Shown here one piece after another: positions 9,275-19,710 of a stretch of DNA of 64,000 nt. Below the pieces are notes generated by a model. That model ran no database searches, had not been told where the DNA came from, and worked only from the letters and a program-made list of their open reading frames with translations. Source of the stretch: Pseudomonadota bacterium (GTDB taxonomy: Bacteria; Pseudomonadota; Gammaproteobacteria; Steroidobacterales; Steroidobacteraceae); assembly GCA_021808195.1 (NCBI GenBank), contig JAKBCE010000007.1, forward strand, positions 62,001-126,000. Reading direction: 5' to 3'. The translations under genes and the position numbers were made by a program. The first letter of the stretch is position 1, and each line of letters starts with the position of its first letter.

Positions 9275-9569
9275 GCGATGCGGCGGTGGCAGGACGGCGG
9301 TAGTACTTCTGGCCGCGGTGGTTGCGCCCGGCGCGTGCGCGGGGCAGCCGCCGCCCTCGAGCGCGCCGCAGCCGGTCTCGCTGAGTTTCTTGGAGTACCT
9401 CGGCGCGAGCGATCCGGCCGGCCCTGCCGACCGCTCGGCGGGCGGCGGCTGGATGCGCTACCTCTCGCAGCTGAAGCTCGGCCCGTCCAAGCCGGCGGCG
9501 CCCGCGCCCGGCAAGACTTCCGCCCCCCCCGGAAATCGCGCGCCGGCGCAGCCCCAGGGCAGCGGCTGA
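9264..9569 (+). CDS. Small exported Pro/Ala-rich protein of the sigma-factor cassette
   Basis: 101 residues starting at ATG 9264, which lies inside the last codons of the previous gene (stop 9272-9274). It has a signal peptide (TAVVLLAAVVAPGACAG, with a Cys that could be a weak lipobox), a short conserved-looking core LSFLEYLGASD, then a Trp-containing segment and a Pro/Ala/Gly-rich tail. Its stop overlaps the start of the next gene as TGATG, so four genes in a row are coupled. I do not know a function; the location suggests a periplasmic or outer-membrane accessory of the DUF3106 protein. Confidence 0.72.
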   Translation: MADKRCGGGRTAVVLLAAVVAPGACAGQPPPSSAPQPVSLSFLEYLGASDPAGPADRSAGGGWMRYLSQLKLGPSKPAAPAPGKTSAPPGNRAPAQPQGSG

Positions 9570-10174
9570 TGAGCAGGACCTGGCGTGTCGTGCTTCTTGC
9601 GCTGCTGCTCGCGCTCCTGCCGGCATGGTCCGGCGCGCAACAGGCGCCCGCGGGCGCGGGTCGGGCAGTGCCCTGGTCGGCGCTCACGAGTGCGCAGCGG
9701 CGGCTGCTCGGCCAGCTGCACGATCGGTGGGCGCAGTTGCCGCCGGCTCGCCAGCGCGCGCTGGTGCGCGGCAGCCGCCTGTGGTTGCACATGACGCCCG
9801 CCGAGCGGCACCAGGCACAGCGTCGCTTCGCCCAATGGCGGCGGATGTCCCCGCAGCAACGGGCCGTGCTGCGCCGCCGCTGGCAGCGATTCCGGGCCCT
9901 TCCGCCCGCCCAGCGGGCCGCGATCCGGCGTAGCTTTCGGGCATACGAGCGTTTGCCGGCCTGGCGGCGGCGGATGCTGCGCAAGCGCTGGCAAAGGGCG
10001 ACACCCGCTGAGCGGCGGATGATGATTCAGCGCTTGCACCAGCGCATGATGCGTCAGCGGATGATGCGTCAGATGCAACGCCGGCAATTGCGCTCGCTGC
10101 GGGGGATGGGCCGCTTCGGCGGCGGGATGCGCGGCCTGCGCCGCGGCGGGCGCCCGCCGTCGCGGCGGGGCTAG
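9569..10174 (+). CDS. DUF3106 family exported protein
   Basis: 201 residues with a clear signal peptide (VVLLALLLALLPAWSGAQQ) and then repeated units of the form W..L...QR..L...W..L....R, each about 25 residues (for example QRRFAQWRRMSPQQRAVLRR). The mature protein is extremely basic, and its last 60 residues are Met/Arg/Gly-rich. The repeats recall the helical periplasmic LTXXQ/Spy-type stress chaperones, but that is only a resemblance. It is the last gene of the four-gene sigma-factor unit. Its TAG stop and the TAG stop of pntB on the other strand share a CTAG, so the two operons meet with no intergenic space. Confidence 0.8.
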   Translation: MSRTWRVVLLALLLALLPAWSGAQQAPAGAGRAVPWSALTSAQRRLLGQLHDRWAQLPPARQRALVRGSRLWLHMTPAERHQAQRRFAQWRRMSPQQRAVLRRRWQRFRALPPAQRAAIRRSFRAYERLPAWRRRMLRKRWQRATPAERRMMIQRLHQRMMRQRMMRQMQRRQLRSLRGMGRFGGGMRGLRRGGRPPSRRG

Positions 10175-11571
10175 CTGAGTGTTTTGACGGCCTGGATCAG
10201 CTCGGCGCCGACTTTCTGGGCATCACCGTAGAGCATGCGTGCGTTGTCGAGGTAGAACAGGGCGTTCTCGATTCCGGAGAAGCCGGCTCCCTTGCCGCGC
10301 TTGATCACGATCACGTTCTTGGCCCGGTCGGCATTGAGGATCGGCATGCCGTAGATGGGGCTCGACTTGTCGGTGCGGGCCACCGGATTGACCACGTCGT
10401 TCGCCCCGATGATCAGCGCCACATCGGCGGTGTCGAACTCCCCGTTGATCTCCTCCAGATCCCCGATCAGATCGTACGGCACACCCGCCTCGGCGAGCAG
10501 CACGTTCATGTGCCCCGGCATGCGTCCGGCCACCGGGTGGATCGCAAAGCGCACCGTCACGCCCCGCTCGATCAGCAGCTGGCACAGCTCCCAGATCTTG
10601 TGCTGCGCCTGCGCCACCGCCATGCCGTAGCCGGGGACCACGATCACCTTTTGCGCAAAGGCAAGCATCACCCCTACGTCTGAGGACTCGATCGGCTTTA
10701 AGCTGCCGCTCACCGCTCCGCCCGCCTCTGCGCCCGCCTCGCCAAACCCCGAGAACAGCACGTTGCCAAGCGAGCGGTTCATCGCCTTGGCCATCAGCTG
10801 CGTCAGCAGCGTGCCGGCCGAGCCGACCACCGTGCCGGCAATGATCATCGCCGCGTTGTGCAGCGCAAAGCCCTCAAAGCCCACCGCCAGCCCCGTGAGC
10901 GCGTTGTACAGCGAGATCACCACCGGCATGTCCGCCCCGCCAATCGGCAGCGTCATCGCCAGCCCCAGCAGCAGCGCCCCGCCGAGCAGCCCCGTCACGT
11001 ACCCCGCAGCGCCCCCCGGGTGCACCACCTCGAGCACCCCGGGCAGCAGCGCCCCGCCCAGCAGCAGCACGCTCACGAACTGCTGGCCACGAAAGCGGAT
11101 ACTGCGCCGGATCAGCCCCTGCAGCTTGCCAAAGGCAATCGCGCTGCCGCTGAAGGACACCGCCCCAATCAGCCCCCCGGCCACCGCCAGCGCCGTGCTC
11201 ATTCCCCCGCCGGCCCCGTTGCGGTACAGCTCCACCGCTGCAATCGAGGCCGCCGCTCCACCGCCCATCCCGTTGTACAGCGCGATCATCTGCGGCATGT
11301 TCGTCATCGCCACGCGCTTGCCGCTCCACCACGCCAGCGCCGCCCCCAGCACGAGCGCCGCCCCGATCAGCGGGTAGTTGCTCATCCCCGGGTAGGCCAG
11401 CGTCACCAGCGTCGCCACCAGCATCCCCGCCCCGGCCCACACAATGCCGCTGCGCGCGCTCACCGGGGAGCTCATGCGCTTCAGCCCCGTGATGAACAGC
11501 ACCGCGGTGAGGAAGTAGCTGCCCTGAATCAGCGCACCGGCGCTCCACAGCCCAGAGAACGCCCCGGACAT
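10171..11571 (-). CDS. pntB: NAD(P) transhydrogenase subunit beta
   Basis: Membrane and NADP(H)-binding subunit of the proton-translocating transhydrogenase, which uses the proton gradient to reduce NADP+ with NADH. The first 260 or so residues form about eight or nine membrane helices (GIVWAGAGMLVATLV, GGALLLGLAMTLPIGGADMP). The C-terminal third is the NADP-binding domain III, with VVPGYGMAVAQAQHK, RFAIHPVAGRMPGHMN, IGANDVVNP and KRGKGAGFSG. 466 residues is normal. The ATG follows the pntAB stop with no gap (TAGATG). Last gene of the pntAA-pntAB-pntB operon. Confidence 0.95.
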   Translation of the reverse strand: MSGAFSGLWSAGALIQGSYFLTAVLFITGLKRMSSPVSARSGIVWAGAGMLVATLVTLAYPGMSNYPLIGAALVLGAALAWWSGKRVAMTNMPQMIALYNGMGGGAAASIAAVELYRNGAGGGMSTALAVAGGLIGAVSFSGSAIAFGKLQGLIRRSIRFRGQQFVSVLLLGGALLPGVLEVVHPGGAAGYVTGLLGGALLLGLAMTLPIGGADMPVVISLYNALTGLAVGFEGFALHNAAMIIAGTVVGSAGTLLTQLMAKAMNRSLGNVLFSGFGEAGAEAGGAVSGSLKPIESSDVGVMLAFAQKVIVVPGYGMAVAQAQHKIWELCQLLIERGVTVRFAIHPVAGRMPGHMNVLLAEAGVPYDLIGDLEEINGEFDTADVALIIGANDVVNPVARTDKSSPIYGMPILNADRAKNVIVIKRGKGAGFSGIENALFYLDNARMLYGDAQKVGAELIQAVKTLS

Positions 11572-11880
11572 CTAGCGCTCCTCGTGCGCCGCGGTGCGCA
11601 CCTTGCTGGATCTGAACATCTCGAGCATCCGCTCGGTCACCACGTACCCGCCCACCGCATTGCCCGCCGCCAGCAACACCCCAATGAAGCCAATCGTCTT
11701 CTCAAGCGGCGTGTGCGCCCCGCCCAGCGCCACCATCGCCCCAACCAGCACAATCCCGTGCACAAAGTTCGACCCCGACATCAGCGGGGTGTGCAAGATC
11801 ACCGGCACCCGCGAGATCACCTCGTACCCGGTGAAGGCCGCCAGCATGAAAATGTAAAGCGCAACGATTCCAGTCATCAT
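11572..11880 (-). CDS. pntAB: NAD(P) transhydrogenase alpha subunit, membrane part
   Basis: Small membrane subunit (102 residues) corresponding to the C-terminal membrane domain of one-piece PntA proteins. It shows three hydrophobic helices (GIVALYIFMLAAFTGYEVI, FVHGIVLVGAMVAL, IGFIGVLLAAGNAVGGYVV) and the typical VPVILHTPLMSG segment. The start is one of two adjacent ATGs at 11880/11877, preceded by a GGGGGA ribosome binding site; the longer frame to 11907 would overlap pntAA. The split of alpha into two genes is usual in many proteobacteria outside the enterics. Confidence 0.92.
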   Translation of the reverse strand: MMTGIVALYIFMLAAFTGYEVISRVPVILHTPLMSGSNFVHGIVLVGAMVALGGAHTPLEKTIGFIGVLLAAGNAVGGYVVTERMLEMFRSSKVRTAAHEER

Positions 11881-11896
11881 CGTCCCCCGCTGCCCC

Positions 11897-13018
11897 TCAT
11901 CCGCCAAGCGCTTGGCGGGTCGGCTCGTGACGGATCTGTCCGTCGTGCGTCAGACAGGCCGCGGCAAATACCTCGTCCTGCCAATCAATCGCCAGCTCCC
12001 CCTCCTTCAGCGCCGGGGAGAGAAAGTTCAGCAGATTGCGCGCGTACATCTCGCTGGCGTTGTACGCCAGATCGGCCGCCAGGTTCACCGGCCCCATCAC
12101 CCGAACCCCCTGGTGAATCACCGTCTCCCCGGGGCGCGTCAGCTCGCAATTGCCCCCTTGCTCGGCGGCCGTGTCCACAATCACCGACCCGGCCCGCATC
12201 CGCTCAACCGCGGCACGCGTGATGATCTTCGGGGCCGCTCGCCCCGGTACCGAGGCGGTGCTGATCAGCGCATCGGCCGCCGCAATGCGCCCATCGAGCA
12301 CCTCCTGCTGGCGTCGCTGCTCCTCCTCGCTCAGCTCCCGTGCATAGCCTCCGCTGCCCTCGGCACTGACCCCGGTGTCCACAAAGCGCGCTCCAAGGGA
12401 GCGAACCTGCTCGCGCGTGGCGCTGCGCACGTCGTACGCCTCCACCACCGCACCGAGCCGCCGCGCCGTGGCAATCGCCTGCAGGCCCGCTACCCCAGCC
12501 CCAATCACCAGCACCTGCGCCGGGCGAATCGTCCCGGCCGCCGTCGTCAGCATCGGCAGAAACTTCTGCAGCTCATTGGCCGCCAGCAGCACCGCCTTGT
12601 ACCCGGCGATCGAGGCCTGCGAGGACAGTGCGTCCATCGACTGCGCGCGCGAGATGCGTGGCACCAGCTCCATCGCAAAACTGGTAATTCCCCCCTTCTG
12701 CAGCGCCAAAACCTCCTCACGGCGCCCGTACGGCTGCAAGAAACCCACCACCACCGTGCCCGCCTTGAGCATCCCAATCTGCTCAACGCTCAGCGGCTGC
12801 ACCGTCAGCAGAACCTGCGAGCGCCCGAGCACCTCGGCTGCCTCGCCCCACTGCACGCCCCGATACGCCGAGTCCGCAAACTGCGCCAGCTCCCCCGCTC
12901 CGTGCTCAAGCAGCACCTTCGCCCCGCTGCGCACATACTTCTCGGCTACCTCTGGCACCACGCTCACGCGCCGCTCACGCGCCGCGCTCGCGCGCAACAC
13001 GCCGATTGTGATTGGCAT
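11897..13018 (-). CDS. pntAA: NAD(P) transhydrogenase alpha subunit, NAD-binding part
   Basis: Soluble NAD(H)-binding subunit (373 residues), a relative of alanine dehydrogenase. Hallmarks: GVLRASAARERRVSVVPE at the start, LQPYGRREEVLALQKGGITS, the NAD-binding loop LVIGAGVAGLQAIATARRLG with AYDVRSATREQVRSLGA, and ITRAAVERMRAGSVIVDTA. The first start in the frame is a TTG at 13021; I use the ATG one codon later, with GAGGG eight or nine bases upstream. It heads the three-gene transhydrogenase operon, so the cell can make NADPH from NADH at the expense of the proton gradient. Confidence 0.94.
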   Translation of the reverse strand: MPITIGVLRASAARERRVSVVPEVAEKYVRSGAKVLLEHGAGELAQFADSAYRGVQWGEAAEVLGRSQVLLTVQPLSVEQIGMLKAGTVVVGFLQPYGRREEVLALQKGGITSFAMELVPRISRAQSMDALSSQASIAGYKAVLLAANELQKFLPMLTTAAGTIRPAQVLVIGAGVAGLQAIATARRLGAVVEAYDVRSATREQVRSLGARFVDTGVSAEGSGGYARELSEEEQRRQQEVLDGRIAAADALISTASVPGRAAPKIITRAAVERMRAGSVIVDTAAEQGGNCELTRPGETVIHQGVRVMGPVNLAADLAYNASEMYARNLLNFLSPALKEGELAIDWQDEVFAAACLTHDGQIRHEPTRQALGG

Positions 13019-13078
13019 CAATGGCCCTCTTGGACTGGATTGCGCTGGAGAGGCCAGCGCTCGGTCTTGTTGCGCTCT

Positions 13079-13126
13079 ACCCTACACGTTGTCACGTTGA
13101 ACTCAAGCATATTCTTGCCGTATCTT
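13079..13126. promoter_or_regulatory. Divergent promoter region pntAA / HNH gene
   Basis: About 118 bp separate the divergent starts. For the plus-strand gene I see TTGAAC at 13097-13102 and TATCTT at 13121-13126 (18-bp spacer), which would start transcription only a few bases before the ATG at 13137 and give a nearly leaderless message. On the minus strand ACTCAA (TTGAGT) at 13101-13106 and ACCCTA (TAGGGT) at 13079-13084 have a 16-bp spacer. Both are by-eye consensus matches. Confidence 0.35.
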
Positions 13127-13136
13127 AACCCCTGCC

Positions 13137-13811
13137 ATGACAGGCATAGACTTCGAGCGGGCCGATCACGGTTCGAGCGATGACCTGCGGATCGTGCCGA
13201 GCGGTGCGGTGCGCGGGCTCTCCCAACTCGTGCTGCGCACCGACGTTGCGGGGATGCCGCTCGAATGGATCGATTATCGGGAGGCGGCCCGGCTCTATAC
13301 CCAGCAGCAGGTCGCCTACACCTGCGGCAGCAACCTGTTCACGCTGTTCGGCGGAATCAATGCTCTGACCGGCCGGCGTACCGTGCTCGAGATCAATTCG
13401 ATCGTGGCGACCATCGGGCACACCGGTAACCCCGGTAGCACGCGTGTTGATTACGTGCCGCCGCTGAACAACCAGACGCTTTTCCGGCGCGATGCGCACA
13501 TCTGTCTGTATTGCGGACAGCGGTTCGCGACCCGGGATCTGTCCCGCGATCACGTCCGGCCGTTCAGCCAGGGCGGGCTCGATACCTGGACGAACGTCGT
13601 GACCGCCTGCCGGCGCTGCAACAATCAGAAGGCCTCGCGCACGCCCGAGCAGGCTAAAATGCAGTTGGTCGCGGTGCCGTTCGCGCCGACCTATGCCGAG
13701 TACATCTTTCTCAAGGGCCGGCGGGTGCTCGCCGATCAGATGGAATATCTGCTCGCGCACTTCCCGCGCTCGAGCCCGTTGCATGAGCGCATCCAGCGCT
13801 GGTTGAGCTGA
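13137..13811 (+). CDS. HNH endonuclease family protein
   Basis: 224 residues. The core at about 118-165 has two Cys pairs (CLYCG and CRRCNNQK) around the catalytic RDHVRPFSQGG (D138, H139) and NVVTACRRCNN, the classic zinc-stabilised HNH fold with the final NxxxK stretch. The N-terminal 100 residues (AARLYTQQQVAYTCG) and the C-terminal tail are typical of the stand-alone cellular HNH proteins found in many proteobacteria and cyanobacteria. There is no methyltransferase or specificity gene nearby, so this does not look like a restriction system. Substrate and role are unknown. It lies 48 bp upstream of a 5'-3' exonuclease on the same strand, possibly a DNA-processing pair. Confidence 0.85.
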   Translation: MTGIDFERADHGSSDDLRIVPSGAVRGLSQLVLRTDVAGMPLEWIDYREAARLYTQQQVAYTCGSNLFTLFGGINALTGRRTVLEINSIVATIGHTGNPGSTRVDYVPPLNNQTLFRRDAHICLYCGQRFATRDLSRDHVRPFSQGGLDTWTNVVTACRRCNNQKASRTPEQAKMQLVAVPFAPTYAEYIFLKGRRVLADQMEYLLAHFPRSSPLHERIQRWLS

Positions 13812-13859
13812 GCGTCCGCGCCCCGTCCGCCCGGGGCGCGGACGACGGAATCACAAACT

Positions 13860-14759
13860 TTGCTTTATCTCATCGACGCCTCGGTTTACGTCTTCCGTGC
13901 TTATCATTCGCCGTTGCCCGAGATGCTCGATGTCGAGCGCAGGCCGGTGCATGCCGTGTTCGGATTCGCACGCTTCCTCGGCGATCTGCTGGAACGGACC
14001 CGCCCGCAATTCGTGGGGGTGGCCTTCGACCGACGCCTCGCCAGCTCCTACCGCAACGCGATCTATCCGCCGTACAAGGCCAATCGCGAGCCGGCGCCGC
14101 CCGATCTGGCGGTGCAATTCGATTACTGCCGCGAGCTGTGCGCGCACCTGGGGCTTGCCGTGTTCGTCGATTCCTACTACGAAGCGGACGATCTGATCGG
14201 CACGCTCGCCCAGAGAATGCGCGGACACGGCATTCGTTCGGCGTTCATCACCCGCGACAAGGACCTCGCTCAGCTGGTGCGCGACGGGGATCTGTACTGG
14301 GATTTCGGTGCGCGTGGTCAGCTTGGTTATCGCGACGTCGAGCGGCACTTCGGCGTCGCGCCGGAGCGATTCGCCGATTATCTCGCGCTCACGGGTGATA
14401 CCTCGGACAACATCCCGGGCGTCCCGGGCGTCGGTCCGAAAACCGCCGCGGCACTGATGCGTGCGTTTGCTTCCATTGACGATCTGTACGCCGGGCTCGG
14501 CCGGGTGAGCGCGCTCGGGCTGCGGGGTGGGCGGGAGCTGCGCGAGCGGCTGCGCGAGCACCGCGAGGCGGTCTATCTGGCGCGGCGCCTGACCCGCATC
14601 GTGTGTGACATGCCGCTCGAGGTCGGCGCCGAGGACCTGCGGCCGCGCATCCCGAACCGCGCTGGGCTCGACGGATTGTACGACCGGCTCGGCTTCGGCC
14701 CGATGCTGCGCCGCCAAGCCGAGCGGCTGGCGGCGCTCGCGGCTGGCGGCGGCCCGTGA
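13860..14759 (+). CDS. 5'-3' exonuclease (PolI-type FEN domain)
   Basis: Stand-alone protein of 299 residues equal to the 5' nuclease domain of DNA polymerase I. Seen: LIDASVYVFRAYHS with the first metal-binding Asp, GVAFDRRLASSYRNAIYPPYKANR, EADDLIGTLA, TRDKDLAQLV, and the helix-hairpin-helix region LTGDTSDNIPGVPGVGPKTA. Such proteins (ExoIX-like or PolI-independent FENs) remove flaps or RNA primers; the acidic metal ligands appear intact, unlike ExoIX, which has lost some. The start is a TTG at 13860 with a weak GACGGAA upstream. Confidence 0.9.
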   Translation: MLYLIDASVYVFRAYHSPLPEMLDVERRPVHAVFGFARFLGDLLERTRPQFVGVAFDRRLASSYRNAIYPPYKANREPAPPDLAVQFDYCRELCAHLGLAVFVDSYYEADDLIGTLAQRMRGHGIRSAFITRDKDLAQLVRDGDLYWDFGARGQLGYRDVERHFGVAPERFADYLALTGDTSDNIPGVPGVGPKTAAALMRAFASIDDLYAGLGRVSALGLRGGRELRERLREHREAVYLARRLTRIVCDMPLEVGAEDLRPRIPNRAGLDGLYDRLGFGPMLRRQAERLAALAAGGGP

Positions 14760-14848
14760 GGTGGGACCTGCGGCCATGCTCTGGCATGATTTGAGCCGTG
14801 CGTCGGCTATGCTCGGCGCTCGGTCACCGCAATAAACTGGGGGCTTCC

Positions 14849-17218
<2,370 letters not shown>

Positions 17219-17256
17219 AGCGCCCGCTTGACGGTTCATGGCGGGCGGCGCAGCGG

Positions 17257-17538
17257 TCAGAGCCGCTCATAGCGCCGCTCGCCGCTCAGCGGATCGTACA
17301 GAACCTCCACCGGCTCGCCGGTGGAGGGATCCTCGAAGCGCTCACCGGTCGGTTTCCAGCAGGCCGACGCCGGCAGCCGTTTGCGGTAACGCCACTGCTC
17401 AAAAGCGGTGCCGAGTATTCCCAACACACCGAGCGCCGCGAGTTCACTCCCGGGGGCCAGCCGACCGGCGAGCGCATCGCCTGTGCCGATCAGGACGAGG
17501 AGCGCGGCGAGCACCAGCACCAGGGCGCGTAGTTTCAC
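17257..17538 (-). CDS. Small two-helix membrane protein downstream of ybjQ
   Basis: 93 residues, start GTG 17538 overlapping the stop of the YbjQ-type gene (GTGA). Two hydrophobic segments (LRALVLVLAALLVLIGTGDA and LAALGVLGILGTAF) are followed by a hydrophilic C-terminus with ERFEDPSTGEPVEVLYDP, which reads like a small beta-rich folded tail. I do not recognise a named family. Tight coupling to the YbjQ-type gene suggests a shared role, perhaps as its membrane anchor. Confidence 0.72.
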   Translation of the reverse strand: MKLRALVLVLAALLVLIGTGDALAGRLAPGSELAALGVLGILGTAFEQWRYRKRLPASACWKPTGERFEDPSTGEPVEVLYDPLSGERRYERL

Positions 17539-17858
17539 GTGGCCGGCTCGATGATCACGGCCGTGCCGTAGGCGACGATCTCGCTCATCGTCTGACCGAT
17601 CTCGGCGGAGTCGAACCGCATCATGACCACCGCGTTGGCCTGCATCAGTGCGGCATTGCGCACCATGCGGTCGATCGCATGCCGGCGCGCTTCCTCGAGC
17701 AATTGGGTGTATTCGGAGATCTCGCCGCCGACCAGCGAGCGCAGGCCCGCCATGACATTGCCGGCCAGGCCGCGACTGCGCACGACGACTCCGAAGACCT
17801 GACCCTTGACGGCCGTGACGCGGTGGCCGGGAACATTCTCGGTGGTGACGATCAGCAT
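17535..17858 (-). CDS. YbjQ family protein (UPF0145)
   Basis: 107 residues with the full family pattern: MLIVTTENVPGHRVTAVKG at the start, the central GLRSLVGGEISEYTQLLEEA and ARRHAIDRMVRNAALMQANA, then VVMMRFDSAEI and YGTAVII. YbjQ-type proteins form pentameric rings and are annotated as putative heavy-metal-binding proteins; the biochemical role is not settled. The start at 17858 has AGGAGAG seven bases upstream. Confidence 0.9.
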   Translation of the reverse strand: MLIVTTENVPGHRVTAVKGQVFGVVVRSRGLAGNVMAGLRSLVGGEISEYTQLLEEARRHAIDRMVRNAALMQANAVVMMRFDSAEIGQTMSEIVAYGTAVIIEPAT

Positions 17859-18095
17859 CGGGGGCTCTCCTGTGTTCGCCCGGCGCGCCGCTCGCGGGCT
17901 GCGCGGGGCCTCGGATGGTAGCACCCGGCCGTGAACGGCGCGGTGCAGCGGCGAGGCTGCGCAAAATTGCGCTTTTCCGGCACAAATGCCCCTAGTGCTC
18001 GCGCACCGGACGGACCTACTCTGAAAGCGGCCGTCGACCGGCGCCCTCGCCGGTCCGGTCCGATGGGGCAGGGCCGTCATGCAGGGGCGACGCTG

Positions 18096-18455
18096 ATGGG
18101 CGAGATCATCCAGGTGGCTTTCGGGTCCGAACGCGATTGGCAGCGCGCGCGCAGCCATTGGAGTGAAGGTCTTGCGGCCGTTGGTGCGCTGTTTGGCGAT
18201 GACGAGGCGCTGATGCGTGCCAAGGCGGAATGCTTTTATCAACTGCTGCGCCGGATCGTGGAGGATATTCCCGCGGTACGGGTGACGGTCAGTCTGCCGG
18301 AGGATCTGTCAGCGGACCACACTGCGCTGCTGACCGCCGCCATTCGGGAGGCAACACTGAAGGGCATCGAGGTCAGTACCTGCCATGCGGTGCGGATGCT
18401 CACCGCGGCAATCTTCGATCTGTGCACCTCGAAGTTGCGTACCAAGCCGTCGTGA
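18096..18455 (+). CDS. Hypothetical cytoplasmic protein
   Basis: 119 residues, no signal or membrane segment. Start ATG 18096 (MGEIIQVAFGSERDW) with GGGGCGA upstream; in-frame extensions back to 17931 have poorer codon use. The middle reads as amphipathic helices (MRAKAECFYQLLRRIVEDIP) followed by VRVTVSLPEDLSADH and a helix ending in VRMLTAAIFDLCTSK. I do not recognise the family. It is isolated between the YbjQ pair and hemH, both on the other strand. Confidence 0.6.
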   Translation: MGEIIQVAFGSERDWQRARSHWSEGLAAVGALFGDDEALMRAKAECFYQLLRRIVEDIPAVRVTVSLPEDLSADHTALLTAAIREATLKGIEVSTCHAVRMLTAAIFDLCTSKLRTKPS

Positions 18456-18542
18456 GCCACCTCGTGCGCCGACAGGACCGTTGCGCAGCAGTGTTGGGTG
18501 CGGGTCCGGAGCGTCGTGCGATATGACGCTGCGCAGCAGTGA

Positions 18543-19616
18543 TTACGCGGGAGTGTCGCGGGGCCGCGGGGCCGCGGGCCGCCCGAGCTCCACCTGGGTC
18601 CAGCCCTGACAGTGGCGGGCGATCTGCGCGGCGAGCAGCTCGGCATGCTCGGGGCGGGCATTGAGTGCCGGCACGTACTCGAACCGTTCCCCGCCGGCGT
18701 GCACGAACGCCGCACGGTTCTCGACATCGATCTCTTCGAGTGTCTCCAGGCAGTCGACGGCAAAGCCCGGACAGATCACCGTAACGTCCTTGATGCCGCG
18801 CGCCGGCATGCCCGCGAGCGTTTCGATGGTGTAGGGGCGCAGCCACTCGCTCGGTCCGAAACGCGACTGAAACGTGACGCTCCACTCGCCGTCCTTCAAC
18901 AGCAGCTCTTCCGCGAGTAGGCGTGCGGTCTTCTGGCATTTGCAGAAGTATGGGTCGCCCTGGTGGAAATAGCGCTCCGGGATGCCGTGGAAGGAAATGA
19001 GCAGATGGCTGGTGCGTCCGCGTGCGGCCCAATGCTGCGCAACGCTCTCGCGCAGCGCCTCGATGTACTCGGGCTGGTCGTGATACTCGGAAATGAAGCG
19101 CAGCTCGGGCAGCCAGCGCCAGCCGGCAAGCTCGGCGTTGACCTGATCGTAGACGGCGCCGGTGGTGGCGCCGCAGTACTGCGGGAACAGGGGCAGGACG
19201 AGGATGCGCCGCGCGCCGGCGGCACGCAGCCGCTGCAGAGACTCCGCGACGCTCGGAGTGCCGTACAGCATGCCGAACTCGACCGAAAAGGGGGCCATCA
19301 TCCGCTGCGCCAGCAGACTGCCGAGCGTGCTGCGCAGGCGGTCGGATTGTTCTTGCAGCGGAGAGCCATGCGCCGACCAGATCTTGCGGTATTTCGGCGC
19401 AATGCGCGCCGGGCGCAGCGGCAGAATGAATCCGTAGAGAATCGGCAGCCACAGCGGACGCGGCAGCTCGACGACCCGCGGATCACTCAGCATCCGCGCC
19501 AGAAAGCGCCGCACGTCGCGTGCTGTCGGGGATTCGGGCGTGCCGAAGTTGACCGCGAGAATGCCGATACGCTCGGCGGCGTCGCGATGGAAATCCGGGG
19601 AGCTGTGGTAGCGCAT
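18543..19616 (-). CDS. hemH: Ferrochelatase
   Basis: Last enzyme of protoheme synthesis: inserts Fe(II) into protoporphyrin IX. Seen: GILAVNFGTPESPTARDVRR, RKIWSAHGSPL, LPLFPQYCGATTGAV, the active-site His in LLISFHGIPERYFHQGDPY (H210) and the conserved RFGPSEWLRPYTIETL with its catalytic Glu, then VICPGFAVDCLETLEE. Length 357 is normal. Start ATG 19616; a TTG three codons upstream is also possible. It ends only 88 bases from the hypothetical gene at 18096-18455, with which it is convergent. Confidence 0.95.
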   Translation of the reverse strand: MRYHSSPDFHRDAAERIGILAVNFGTPESPTARDVRRFLARMLSDPRVVELPRPLWLPILYGFILPLRPARIAPKYRKIWSAHGSPLQEQSDRLRSTLGSLLAQRMMAPFSVEFGMLYGTPSVAESLQRLRAAGARRILVLPLFPQYCGATTGAVYDQVNAELAGWRWLPELRFISEYHDQPEYIEALRESVAQHWAARGRTSHLLISFHGIPERYFHQGDPYFCKCQKTARLLAEELLLKDGEWSVTFQSRFGPSEWLRPYTIETLAGMPARGIKDVTVICPGFAVDCLETLEEIDVENRAAFVHAGGERFEYVPALNARPEHAELLAAQIARHCQGWTQVELGRPAAPRPRDTPA

Positions 19617-19710
19617 TTTTAGCAAGATAGCGCAGCGTGACCGCCGGCAACCAGAGTGAATGCGACGGGCGCCGAGCGGACCGGCCGCACGGTGCTCTGT
19701 CTATCTGAGC

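Noticed and set aside
10858..12222. 454-codon plus-strand frame opposite the pnt genes
   Set aside because: Arg/His/Pro-rich shadow of the transhydrogenase genes; no motif, and the minus strand has complete known proteins.
13137..14759. HNH nuclease plus 5'-3' exonuclease as a defence system
   Set aside because: Both look like ordinary stand-alone chromosomal proteins with host-like composition; there is no partner methylase, sensor or mobile context.
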